Shown piece after piece: positions 1-7,238 of a stretch of DNA of 8,968 nucleotides; the first letter of the stretch is position 1, and each line of letters opens with the position of its first letter. A model generated the notes under the pieces. It ran no database searches, was not told the origin of the DNA, and saw only the letters and a program-made list of their open reading frames with translations. The stretch covers positions 1 through 8,968 of the forward strand of contig CALVTV010000161.1 of assembly GCA_944363005.1 (NCBI GenBank), in the 5' to 3' direction. Origin of the DNA: an uncultured Clostridia bacterium. GTDB taxonomy: Bacteria > Bacillota > Clostridia > Christensenellales > Aristaeellaceae. The translations under genes were made by a program, and so were the position numbers.

Positions 1-41
1 ACGCCCAGTGCGCCCAGGCCCACAATTCCGACCGATTCCAT
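1..41 (-). CDS. N-terminus of a Rossmann-fold NAD(P)-binding protein, probably ketopantoate reductase (partial)
   Basis: Only the first 13 codons and two further bases lie in the window. They read MESVGIVGLGALG, a beta strand followed by the glycine-rich loop G-x-G-x-x-G of a dinucleotide-binding fold. The form GLGALG directly at the N-terminus is typical of the ketopantoate reductase (PanE/ApbA) family, which reduces 2-dehydropantoate with NADPH in the pantothenate and CoA pathway. The ATG shares its A with the TGA of the endonuclease IV gene (TGATG), so translation is probably coupled. A strong purine-rich ribosome site, AGGAGGAGGAAG, lies just upstream inside the last codons of that gene. 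The start and the nucleotide-binding loop are seen directly. The family call rests on very few residues, and another Rossmann dehydrogenase is possible. Confidence 0.68.
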   Translation of the reverse strand, partial: MESVGIVGLGALG

Positions 42-880
42 CAGGCTTCCTCCTCCTGCAAACCGCGCAACAGCGCAATCTCCCGGGCATATCCCGGCAA
101 CTCGTTGGGCGTTTCCAGATAAAACGGCAGATGGCGCAGCTTTGGATGGCGGATGATCCGCGCGATCGCCTCCAGTCCGATGCAGCCTTCGCCGATCTTC
201 TCGTGGCGGTCCTTGTGGCTGCCCATCGGGTTCTTGCTGTCGTTGAGGTGAATCGCGCGCAGCCTCTGCAATCCGAGCACCCGGTCAAATTCCTCAAGCA
301 CGCCGTCGAGATCTTCGACGATGTCGTATCCGGCGTCATACACGTGGCACGTATCCAGGCAAATGCCAAGCCGGTCGCCCGTCTTTGTGGTGTCCAAAAT
401 CGCCCGAAGCTCCTCAAAACGGCTTCCCACCTCGCTGCCCTTTCCCGCCATGGTCTCAAGCAGCACGGTCGTCGTCACCTCCGGCGTGTACACCGCATCG
501 AGCATCTGCGCAATCAACCGCACGCCGGTTTCCACCCCTTGTTTGACATGGCTGCCGGGGTGAAAGTTGAGCATCGCGCCGGGAATGTGCGAAAGCCGCT
601 GCAAGTCCTCCTCCATGGTCCGCACGGCAAAGTTGCGGATCTTCTCGTCCGCCGCGCAGGCGTTGAGCGTATACGGCGCATGGGCCAAGATCGGCGCAAA
701 GTGGTGTTCCTCCATCAGCGCGACGAGCGAAGCCGCATCCTGCGCGTCAAACGGTTTGACGTTGCCGCCGCGGGGATTGCGCGTAAAGAACTGAAATGTA
801 TCCGCGCCAAGGGCCAGCGCCTGCTTGCCCATGGCCAAATATCCCTGAGAACAGGAAAGATGACAACCGATGTGTAGCAT
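41..880 (-). CDS. nfo: Endonuclease IV (apurinic/apyrimidinic endonuclease)
   Basis: This 279-residue protein is a full-length AP endonuclease of the Nfo family, a TIM-barrel enzyme with three zinc ions that cleaves DNA 5' to abasic sites during base excision repair. All nine metal ligands expected from E. coli Nfo can be placed: His67 (HAPY), His107 (FHPGS), Glu142 (LLETMAG), Asp176 and His179 (LDTCH), His211 (HLNDSKNPMGS), Asp224 and His226 (DRHEKIGEG) and Glu256 (LETPNE). It begins MLHIGCHLS, as expected for the family. The ATG at 880 follows AGGAG with a 6-7 base spacer, and that site overlaps the TGA of the acyltransferase gene 9 bases upstream. The stop overlaps the next start by one base. 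The protein is cytoplasmic. No key residue is missing, so the call is firm. Confidence 0.97.
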   Translation of the reverse strand: MLHIGCHLSCSQGYLAMGKQALALGADTFQFFTRNPRGGNVKPFDAQDAASLVALMEEHHFAPILAHAPYTLNACAADEKIRNFAVRTMEEDLQRLSHIPGAMLNFHPGSHVKQGVETGVRLIAQMLDAVYTPEVTTTVLLETMAGKGSEVGSRFEELRAILDTTKTGDRLGICLDTCHVYDAGYDIVEDLDGVLEEFDRVLGLQRLRAIHLNDSKNPMGSHKDRHEKIGEGCIGLEAIARIIRHPKLRHLPFYLETPNELPGYAREIALLRGLQEEEA

Positions 881-889
881 AGATTCTCC

Positions 890-2107
890 TCATGTCTTGT
901 GCCGTGCGCGCGCCGCGTTCCAGGCGCGCTGCAAAGCGCGGGCAATCGGGCGCTCAAAGCCATAGGTCAGCAACGCGCTGACAGCGATGGCGCCCAAAAA
1001 ACACAGCGCCGTGAACGCGACCTGCCAGGGGTGATCGCCCGCGTAATTGGGGTTTTCAAATTCGCTGGGAATGATTCTCGCCTGCAAAAACCAGACGGCC
1101 AGCGTCTGATGCCAGATATAGAATTGCAAGGAGATGGCGGAGATGAACCGCGTGAGCGGATTGGCAAGCAGCCGCCGAAGCACAAGCCCCGACTGCGCGC
1201 TGGTGACCACGAGCGCGCCGCAGAGCAGCCCCATCACAGGCCGCCGGGCCATCTGCCCCAATTGGATGCCATTGGTGCCCGTGCTGGCCGACTGCCCCTT
1301 GCAGACCTCCCACAGCTGCATGACCAGCACAAGCGTGAGAACTGTGCACAGCAGGCGCGAAACCACGCCGGGCTTGCAGCGCGACAACCGCACATGGATC
1401 AGCGCGGCGGCCATGCCGCAGGCATAGACATCCAGATAGGCGGGGAGCTGATTGAAATACATGGACGTATCCATCACATTGCCCTGCACCCAAGTGCGGA
1501 AGGCAAAGGCCAGCGCACACATACCCGCAAACGTCAGCACCGGCCTGCGCGTAAAGGCGCGAGCAAGCAGCGGAAAGAGCAGATAAAACTGCATCTCAAT
1601 GGCGAGCGTCCAGAGCGAACCGCCCAAATGGGTATTGTAATACGCGCCGTAGAAGAACGTATGGGTATACGTCAGATGGGAAAAGAGATCCAGCCGCAAA
1701 TGCGCGGCGGAGCCATACGCCCCCGTCACGCAGGCCAACACAAACATGATGCCCACGCACAGCAAGTACGACGGATGAATGCGCATCAACCGCCGCGCGT
1801 AAAAGTCGAGCGTATCCGGCCTCGCGCCTCCATCTAGGCGAAGGCGCGCCCACGGCAGATACAGGCAAAAGCCGCTGATGAGGATCAGCGCATCCACGAA
1901 GATGTAGCCCGAGCGCACCAGCGGATCGAAACTGATGTAATGGCCAAAGATTGTCAGTTCCGGATAGAGCCACGACTGTTGCCAGATGTGAAACCAGCCG
2001 ATGATCAGCACCGCAATTGCCCGCAAGCCGTCGCATGTGTCGACATAGCGGTCGGACGCCGCTGTGCGGGCATCCTGTACCCATCGCCTCCAAGGGGTCA
2101 TCTGCAT
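890..2107 (-). CDS. Acyltransferase 3 (OafA/YrhL-type) integral membrane protein
   Basis: This 405-residue, strongly hydrophobic protein belongs to the acyltransferase-3 family, whose members move acetyl or other acyl groups from CoA onto extracytoplasmic sugars such as polysaccharide or peptidoglycan. Family landmarks are DGLRAIAVLIIGWFH near residues 26-40, with the conserved His40; LISGFCLYLP around 76-85; SLWTLAIEMQFYLLFP at 164-179; ISLQFYIWHQ near 325-334; and a final YGFERP at 382-387. About ten membrane segments are apparent by eye. The reading frame also has a GTG at 2116, but that codon lies within the AGGTGG ribosome site. ATG 2107, five to six bases beyond it, is therefore the better start, 10 bases after the upstream stop. 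No periplasmic SGNH domain is fused. The substrate cannot be told from sequence. Confidence 0.92.
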   Translation of the reverse strand: MQMTPWRRWVQDARTAASDRYVDTCDGLRAIAVLIIGWFHIWQQSWLYPELTIFGHYISFDPLVRSGYIFVDALILISGFCLYLPWARLRLDGGARPDTLDFYARRLMRIHPSYLLCVGIMFVLACVTGAYGSAAHLRLDLFSHLTYTHTFFYGAYYNTHLGGSLWTLAIEMQFYLLFPLLARAFTRRPVLTFAGMCALAFAFRTWVQGNVMDTSMYFNQLPAYLDVYACGMAAALIHVRLSRCKPGVVSRLLCTVLTLVLVMQLWEVCKGQSASTGTNGIQLGQMARRPVMGLLCGALVVTSAQSGLVLRRLLANPLTRFISAISLQFYIWHQTLAVWFLQARIIPSEFENPNYAGDHPWQVAFTALCFLGAIAVSALLTYGFERPIARALQRAWNAARARHKT

Positions 2108-2112
2108 CGCTT

Positions 2113-2118
2113 CCACCT
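2113..2118 (-). promoter_or_regulatory. Ribosome binding site that sets the acyltransferase start
   Basis: AGGTGG on the minus strand begins at the last base of the upstream TGA and lies five bases before ATG 2107. It contains the in-frame GTG at 2116, which argues against that GTG as the start codon. Confidence 0.7.
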
Positions 2119-2510
2119 CACTGGATAATCACGTCCAGGCCATCGTCCTGCGCGCCCGCATCGCCCACGAGCTTGACCACCACCTCGTGCGGCAGGCAGA
2201 CGATCGTCTTGGCGGAATTGCGCACCTTGCCCTGTCGGATGCATAACCCATCGCGGCAATTGGCCGACTTCATGTAAACCGCTCCATCTTCCACGCAGAT
2301 GATGTTCTCTGCGCCATCTTCCTGCGGAATCTCATATTCCGCGTCCATATACAGCGGACGGCGCAACACCTCCTTGCCGCCAACCGTCACCACCACCGTA
2401 GTGACATCCGCCGACGGCGCCGCCATGGAAACCAGGTACAGACCCAATGCGGCCAGCAGGACAATTCCAATGATCAAAACGTCCTTGCGGCCCTTTATGC
2501 GTTCTATCAT
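2118..2510 (-). CDS. NusG domain II-containing small membrane protein
   Basis: This 130-residue protein has a basic N-terminus (MIERIKGRKD), one membrane segment at about residues 11-30 and an exported beta-rich domain. The segment ANCRDGLCIRQGKV, then SAKTIVCLPHEVVVKLVG, is characteristic of the NusG domain II family of small Firmicute membrane proteins. Cys85, Cys90 and Cys105 sit at the conserved places (C-x4-C and CLP). In many Clostridia such genes lie near an Rnf-type flavin system or heptaprenyl-diphosphate synthase genes, but neither is present here. The ATG overlaps the stop of the preceding 933-residue protein as ATGA, with GGAG seven bases upstream, so the two are probably translationally coupled. 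The family call is firm. The function of this family is not established, and it is not the transcription factor NusG. Confidence 0.88.
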   Translation of the reverse strand: MIERIKGRKDVLIIGIVLLAALGLYLVSMAAPSADVTTVVVTVGGKEVLRRPLYMDAEYEIPQEDGAENIICVEDGAVYMKSANCRDGLCIRQGKVRNSAKTIVCLPHEVVVKLVGDAGAQDDGLDVIIQ

Positions 2511-5308
2511 GCTTCGTCTCCGGTCTCAGCGTCCGCATCCTCGCCCGCGGGCTTGGAATCCGGCTCGCCCAAATAAGTCAGACGGATGTCCTGATCCGTC
2601 TCATATTCATGCAAGGTCAATGTGTCATTGCGCAGCGAAACCACGTTGTACGTGCCCTTTGTTGGGTAAGGCTCCGCCCCGACAAACAGCTGATAATTCT
2701 TTCCGCCGTAATACATCTCCGTGCCGCCGATGCTGCACGTGCCGTCGCGCCGGAAAATGTACTCCTTGCCGTTTCGGTCCTTCCAGCGGCCCACAACCTG
2801 ATACACATAGGCATCAAGGCGACTTTGCGCCGCTTCCTCATTCTCGATGCGCTCGAGCACAGGGAGCGCTTCAAACGGCTTGTTTTGGGCCAAGAGCTCG
2901 TCCGCGCGCGCAATGCACGCCTCCACATACATCTGCCGCACGTCAGCATACCGCTCCGGCAGTTCGGCGTCCCAAACATCTTCCAGCCCTTCAATCACGC
3001 TTTGATAATCGCCCAAATCCATATCCAGCAGCGCCGTCTGATAGGGTTGTTTGAGCCAGCTGTCCTCATTTTGCGTCACGCGCTGTTTGGCATCCTCATA
3101 GCTGCCCAACGCCGCAAAGGCGCGGGCGGCAGCCGCATAGTCCCCCGCCTGCTCGAGCTTGGCGGCCGCCTCGTAACGCGAGCGCATCGCGCGATCTTCC
3201 GCATTGAGGTATGCACCGCACGCCTCGTACTGCACAGCTGCCTCGTCAAACTCGCCCGCATCAAAGAGCTGACCGGCATAGGCATAGCGGCTGCGCTTGA
3301 CCTGCGCGTCCGCATCGGAATACTCACCCAGCGATTCAAACAACTCCATGGCCGACTCGTAGCGGCCATCCGCATACCGCTGCAACGCCAACGCATACCG
3401 GCATTCCAGCGCCTTTTCCGGCGCATCTTCATAGTCACCGAGCGCCTCAAAACGGCTCATCGCGGACTCAGGCGAGCGCTCCATCTCCGAAACCGCCAGC
3501 TCATACGTGAGCGCGTTGGCCCGTTCCATGGCATCTTCATAGTCGCCGAGCGTCGCGTATTGGAGCGCCGCCTCTTCGATTCGGCCTGCTTCTTCCAGCT
3601 GCTGCGCATAAGCGTACGTCGCTTCATTGAGCGCCTGCGCCACTTCTCCCTCGCGTTCGAGCTTCTCCAGCCAGGTAATCGCATCCTGATAGCGTTGCTC
3701 GTTCAAGGCCGCAGACCCCAGCGTAAACACGGCATCCGCGAAGCGCTCGGCCGCATCCTCATAGTCCTCGGCCAGCTCCAGTTGCTCCGCCGCTGCCTGC
3801 AAATCGCCTTCGCCAAGCGCACGCATGCCTGCTTCATAGCGGCACGCTTTCGCGCGCGTCTCTGCCTCTTCATAGACGCCAAGGCTTTCAAAGGCCTCCG
3901 CCGCTTCGACGTACTCGCCCGCTTCCTGGGCTTCCAGCGCAATCGCATAGCGGCATTGGCGCATGAGCGCCAGCGCATCGGACACGTCGGGCACAAGCAG
4001 CAGCTGCTCGCTGGCCTCCTGATACGCGCCTTCCCGCATCAGCTGCCGGCCATAGCTGTAGATACATTCATTGCGCAACGTCTGCGCATCGCCGTAATCG
4101 CCCAATTCCTCAAAGGTCGCAATCGCTTTGGGATACTCAAGCTGTTTCATGGCGGTCGTGCCGATTTCATACAGCAGCGCGCGATACATCTCCTGAGCCT
4201 CTTCGCTCTGAGGCAATTGCGCCAGCAGCGTTTTGGCCGTATCCGTATCGCCCTGATCCCAAACCAGCTGTGCGTGCGCCATCACGGCCTCTTCGTAAAG
4301 GCGGTCCGCTTCCGGCGTCTGTACCGCCTGCGCGCGGGTTGCGGCGCTGGTGAGCGACTCTTCGGTATTCACCGCGATCAGGCCTTCGATGATGACCAGT
4401 TCCGCCTGCTGGGCGCGCGCATGCGCGTCGCCGAAGTTCGGCCAATAGGTATCCACCCACAAAAACAGCTCGCGCGCATCGGCCGCCTGTCCGTCATCAA
4501 GCTTCTTCTGCGCAAAGGCGTTGACTCCAAAGGGCACGCCCCAACGCAGCGCAGCCAGGATCACCGCCAACAGGGCCAGCAATGCAATGACACCTTTGAG
4601 CCGCTTATGCCGCTTGCGCTGTTTCTTCTGGACGCGGTTCATTTCCTGAACGGTCTGCTCGCTGCTCTTGCGCAGGTTTTCACGGGTTTGCTCCTCGAGC
4701 GTGCGCTCCTTGCGTCCCACCGTCGAGTCGATTGCCAAGAAGGAATACTTCTCGAGCACATCGGCGCGCTCGCGCTGACAGCGCAGGCAGCGATCATCGC
4801 TTGTTCGGTTCGCGCGGCCGCATACGCACATCCACACGATGTCGTCCTCGCGCGCATATCCCGCCGCATCCGGTCCCGCTACGGCGCGCAACCTGTCGAG
4901 CTCACGGCCCTCCGGAAGCTGGTTGGGCGTATATTCGCGCACGTTGCGTTCCTCGCGCCGCCAGACCACGCCGTCCTTGAACCATACTTTTTCCACCGTC
5001 GCTTCGACGCGCTGCGTGGCTTCCACATGCTCCGGCATGAACAGGCCCGTAAAGTGGCCGCGCGGCTGGCCATCCGCCGTGGCGCGCACAAGCCGTCCGC
5101 CCAGCCGCGCATCGCTCGCATCAAAGCAGATGATATTCATTTGAATGCTCGCCGTTTCTCTCTCGCTCAGATTGAAAAACTCGATCTCACAGACAAGCTG
5201 CCCCTCTTGTTGCGGCTGTTCGTCTTTGCCCGGCTGCGCATCTTCCGGCGCTTCCCGCCGGATGCTGACGCGCACCACCTCAACTGGGCATGTCAAATCG
5301 CTCTTCAT
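2507..5308 (-). CDS. Large single-pass membrane protein with RanBP2-like zinc finger and 37-residue TPR-like repeats
   Basis: The product has 933 residues. Residues 1-155 form a beta-rich region of unknown type. Residues 159-177 are a zinc-finger-like site (C161, C163, C174, C177). Residues 200-238 are charged and end in a very basic run (KKQRKRHKRLKG). Residues 239-256 are a membrane segment. The basic run on the N-terminal side predicts the zinc finger inside the cell and the rest outside. After irregular helical repeats (260-380) come about ten regular repeats (381-745) with the motif LGDYEDA, then further helices, and a beta-rich domain (836-915) beginning VGRWKDRNGKEYIF. The tail is acidic. 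ATG 5308 follows GAGAGG with a six-base spacer, 16 bases after the rluB stop. The frame stays open to 5431, but that extension lies within rluB. Helical repeats suggest a protein-protein scaffold or envelope sensor. I do not recognise a named gene, and function is unknown. Confidence 0.9.
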   Translation of the reverse strand: MKSDLTCPVEVVRVSIRREAPEDAQPGKDEQPQQEGQLVCEIEFFNLSERETASIQMNIICFDASDARLGGRLVRATADGQPRGHFTGLFMPEHVEATQRVEATVEKVWFKDGVVWRREERNVREYTPNQLPEGRELDRLRAVAGPDAAGYAREDDIVWMCVCGRANRTSDDRCLRCQRERADVLEKYSFLAIDSTVGRKERTLEEQTRENLRKSSEQTVQEMNRVQKKQRKRHKRLKGVIALLALLAVILAALRWGVPFGVNAFAQKKLDDGQAADARELFLWVDTYWPNFGDAHARAQQAELVIIEGLIAVNTEESLTSAATRAQAVQTPEADRLYEEAVMAHAQLVWDQGDTDTAKTLLAQLPQSEEAQEMYRALLYEIGTTAMKQLEYPKAIATFEELGDYGDAQTLRNECIYSYGRQLMREGAYQEASEQLLLVPDVSDALALMRQCRYAIALEAQEAGEYVEAAEAFESLGVYEEAETRAKACRYEAGMRALGEGDLQAAAEQLELAEDYEDAAERFADAVFTLGSAALNEQRYQDAITWLEKLEREGEVAQALNEATYAYAQQLEEAGRIEEAALQYATLGDYEDAMERANALTYELAVSEMERSPESAMSRFEALGDYEDAPEKALECRYALALQRYADGRYESAMELFESLGEYSDADAQVKRSRYAYAGQLFDAGEFDEAAVQYEACGAYLNAEDRAMRSRYEAAAKLEQAGDYAAAARAFAALGSYEDAKQRVTQNEDSWLKQPYQTALLDMDLGDYQSVIEGLEDVWDAELPERYADVRQMYVEACIARADELLAQNKPFEALPVLERIENEEAAQSRLDAYVYQVVGRWKDRNGKEYIFRRDGTCSIGGTEMYYGGKNYQLFVGAEPYPTKGTYNVVSLRNDTLTLHEYETDQDIRLTYLGEPDSKPAGEDADAETGDEA
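3074..4171 (-). repeat. Tandem protein repeats, period 37 residues (111 bp)
   Basis: The turn motif (best form LGDYEDA) begins at residues 401, 438, 475, 512, 549, 586, 622, 659, 696 and 733, so the spacing is 37 except for one 36. Each unit has a helix like RYALALxxxxxGxYxxA, a second helix ending FESLGDYEDA, and a following charged helix. The pattern resembles TPR or Sel1 repeats but is longer than the 34 residues of a classical TPR. Units differ clearly at DNA level, so this is an old array. Confidence 0.85.
4541..4594 (-). other. Predicted transmembrane helix of the 933-residue protein
   Basis: Residues 239-256, beginning GVIALLALLAVILAAL, are an uninterrupted hydrophobic run directly after a lysine/arginine-rich stretch (228-238). 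By the positive-inside rule the N-terminus is cytoplasmic and the long repeat region extracytoplasmic. There is no cleavable signal peptide. Confidence 0.8.
4778..4834 (-). other. Zinc-finger motif in the 933-residue protein (RanBP2-like)
   Basis: Residues 159-177 read W-x-C-x-C-x3-N-x6-C-x2-C. This agrees with the RanBP2-type zinc finger pattern W-x-C-x(2-4)-C-x3-N-x6-C-x2-C except that one residue rather than two to four separates the first two cysteines. Four cysteines in this arrangement would bind one zinc ion. The site lies on the predicted cytoplasmic side. Confidence 0.7.
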
Positions 5309-5324
5309 ATCGTTCCTCTCTGCG

Positions 5325-6056
5325 TCAACGCGCGTCGTTTGAATTCCATAATGCCCGAAGCTGCGCGACTTCGTCCGGCTTGAGCTCCCGCCACTCGCCG
5401 CGTTTGAGCGCGCCGAGTTCCAGCGGCCCAAACCGCACGCGCCGCAGCAGAAGGACCTTGTGCCCCACGGCTTCGAACATGCGCCTCACCTGGCGGTTGC
5501 GTCCCTCATGGATGGTGACCAGAATGTCGGAAAACAGAGCTTCATCGCGCAGCACGCGCACCTGTGCCGGATAGGTTCTGCGCTCGTCCCCCTCCATGAA
5601 CACGCCCCTGCGCAGACGGTCAATCTCCTCGTTGCTCGGGTTCCCCGTCACGCGCGCCAGATAGACCTTGTCAACCTCGCAGCTGGGATGGGTGAGATGC
5701 TGCGCCAGTTCACCGTCATTGGTCAACAGCAACAGCCCCTCACTGTCATAATCCAGCCGGCCAACGGGATAAATGCGCTCCGGGAAATCGCGGAAGCGGT
5801 CCATGACCGTCTCCCTTCCCTTTTCGTCGCTGACCGTCGTCACCTCGCCAATCGGCTTATGGTAGAGAATATAGCGCTTTCTCTCCTGAGGCCGCATGAC
5901 CTGACCGTCAAGCTCGACCACATCGCCCGCTTCGACCTGCGTACCCAACTGATCGACCACCTGCCCGTTCACGCGCACGCGCCCGCTCAGGATGATCTCT
6001 TCGCATTTTCTTCTGGCTGCCACACCGCAGTCCGCCATATATTTTTGCAATCTCAT
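5325..6056 (-). CDS. rluB: RsuA/RluB-family ribosomal pseudouridine synthase
   Basis: This 243-residue enzyme converts a specific uridine of rRNA to pseudouridine. Residues 1-60 are an S4 RNA-binding domain (MRLQKYMADCGVAARRKCEE, then GRVRVNG). The catalytic domain has YHKPIGEVTT, the active-site loop GRLDYDSEGLLLLTNDG with catalytic Asp102, and the late family motif EGRNRQVRRMFEAVGH at 184-199. Length is normal for the family. The ATG at 6056 follows AAGGAG with a five-base spacer, 37 bases after the dacB stop. In Bacillus the homologue ypuL/rluB lies near dacB-spmA-spmB, and the dacB-rluB neighbourhood is kept here. RluB in E. coli modifies 23S U2605. The choice of RluB over RsuA rests on gene context and Firmicute usage, so the exact target site is inferred. 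Confidence 0.92.
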   Translation of the reverse strand: MRLQKYMADCGVAARRKCEEIILSGRVRVNGQVVDQLGTQVEAGDVVELDGQVMRPQERKRYILYHKPIGEVTTVSDEKGRETVMDRFRDFPERIYPVGRLDYDSEGLLLLTNDGELAQHLTHPSCEVDKVYLARVTGNPSNEEIDRLRRGVFMEGDERRTYPAQVRVLRDEALFSDILVTIHEGRNRQVRRMFEAVGHKVLLLRRVRFGPLELGALKRGEWRELKPDEVAQLRALWNSNDAR

Positions 6057-6093
6057 GGTATCTCCTTATCTTTCCGCCCGCAGGCTGTTCATC

Positions 6094-7212
6094 TCACAAA
6101 GGCCAGTTGGCCATCACCCGCCGTACATCCAGCGTAACGCGACGGCTGTCCACCCGCTCACTGGCCACCACTTCACTGCTTGCGTACGTCTGTCCCGCGA
6201 CGACCAGCCGCGCCGTGCCCAAATGCATACCGGGATACACGGGCGCCTGTATGCTCGAGGGCACATCCAGCACGACTTGGGCGCTCTCGCCTTCGCTGAG
6301 CGGCACGCTCAGGGCCGACATCAGGCACATGTCCACCCATTCCTGCTTGCCGCCCTCCACAGCAATATGCCCGGCCGACTCGGTCAAGCCGAGCACGCGC
6401 GTCATGCCGTAGGTGTGAAAGCAGGCGTCCAGCAGGCGCTCCGCCTCGTCAAACCAATCCGAACACCCGAGCACGACGCCCACCAATTCCATGCCATCCC
6501 GACTCGCCCCAAACACCAGGCAGCGCCCCGCCCGGCTCGTATAGCCGGTTTTAATTCCCGTCGCTCCCGGATATGAGGAGAGCAGCCGGTTTTTGTTGTT
6601 GAGTTGGCGGTCATAGTCTCTCCCTTCCCAGGGAATGCTCGCATGCTGGGTGGACACGAGCTGACGAAACGCCGCATTGCCCATCGCTTCCCGGGCAATG
6701 CGCGCCAGATCGTACGCCGTCGTATAGTGATTATCATCCGGCAGTCCGTGCGGATTGGCAAAATGCGTCTGCGTCGCGCCGATCTGCTTCGCCCGCTCGT
6801 TCATCATGGCCACAAAATCTTCTGTAGTTCCCCCAATGTGTTCGCTGATGGCAACGGCTGCGTCGTTTCCGCTGGCGAGCATCAGGCCCAACAGCATTTC
6901 CTCCAGCGTGAGCGTCTCGCCCAACGCCAGATAGATCGAAGTGCCCGGCACGCCAAACGCATTTTCCGAGCAGGTCACTTCATCCTCCGGATTCCCGTTT
7001 TCAATTGCCAACAGCGCTGTCATGACTTTTGTGGTGGAAGCCATGGGCAAACGCTCATACATGTTGTAGGAAAAGAGCACTCGCCCTGTCTCCATTTCCA
7101 GCACACATGCCGCAGCGGCGCTGGTCTCGCCTTCCGCCAAGACCCCATATTGATTATACAAAAAAAAGAGAGCGATGAAAAGCCCTACTGTCCATCTTTT
7201 CGTGCGAACCAC
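6094..7212 (-). CDS. D-alanyl-D-alanine carboxypeptidase (DacB/DacF, low-molecular-weight PBP)
   Basis: This 372-residue serine peptidase of family S11 trims the terminal D-alanine of peptidoglycan stem peptides outside the membrane. It has a signal peptide at about residues 1-26 (n-region VRTKRW, cleavage after VLA), then the three penicillin-binding motifs: Ser59-x-x-Lys62 (STTK), Ser114-Gly-Asn116 (SGN) and Lys221-Thr-Gly (KTG). A PBP5 C-terminal domain follows from about residue 285. Next to rluB it resembles the Bacillus dacB locus, where the enzyme works on the spore cortex, but spmA and spmB are missing and a vegetative DacA/DacF role cannot be excluded. The start is odd: the frame is closed upstream by TAG at 7216-7218, so the first available start is GTG 7212, whose first G is the last base of a perfect AGGAGG. 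Confidence 0.94.
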   Translation of the reverse strand: MVRTKRWTVGLFIALFFLYNQYGVLAEGETSAAAACVLEMETGRVLFSYNMYERLPMASTTKVMTALLAIENGNPEDEVTCSENAFGVPGTSIYLALGETLTLEEMLLGLMLASGNDAAVAISEHIGGTTEDFVAMMNERAKQIGATQTHFANPHGLPDDNHYTTAYDLARIAREAMGNAAFRQLVSTQHASIPWEGRDYDRQLNNKNRLLSSYPGATGIKTGYTSRAGRCLVFGASRDGMELVGVVLGCSDWFDEAERLLDACFHTYGMTRVLGLTESAGHIAVEGGKQEWVDMCLMSALSVPLSEGESAQVVLDVPSSIQAPVYPGMHLGTARLVVAGQTYASSEVVASERVDSRRVTLDVRRVMANWPL

Positions 7213-7217
7213 CTCCT
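7212..7217 (-). promoter_or_regulatory. Shine-Dalgarno sequence overlapping the dacB GTG start
   Basis: AGGAGG on the minus strand shares its last base with the GTG start codon, leaving no spacer. No other in-frame ATG, GTG or TTG occurs at a normal distance; the next is a TTG at codon 18, inside the signal-peptide core. Confidence 0.55.
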
Positions 7218-7238
7218 ATTGGGTTTCGATCTCGCGGT

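Noticed and set aside
8..877. Long plus-strand open frame opposite nfo
   Set aside because: It mirrors the coding pattern of endonuclease IV, whose nine metal ligands are intact on the minus strand. The antisense product is arginine- and histidine-rich with no recognisable motif.
899..1837. Long plus-strand open frame opposite the acyltransferase
   Set aside because: Antisense shadow with low-complexity Arg/His/Gln-rich translation and no ribosome site of note.
2609..5383. A 924-codon open frame on the plus strand opposite the repeat protein
   Set aside because: It is the antisense shadow of a GC-rich repetitive gene that avoids stop-forming codons. Its translation has no domain signature, and the minus-strand protein has clear domains, a ribosome site and tight gene junctions.
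5309..5431. N-terminal extension of the 933-residue protein to 5431
   Set aside because: The extra 41 residues lie within the 3' end of rluB and have no ribosome site. ATG 5308 has GAGAGG at six bases.
6101..6112. Palindrome GGCCAGTTGGCC as a terminator between dacB and rluB
   Set aside because: It is within the dacB coding region, has a five-base stem with a two-base loop and no following T run.
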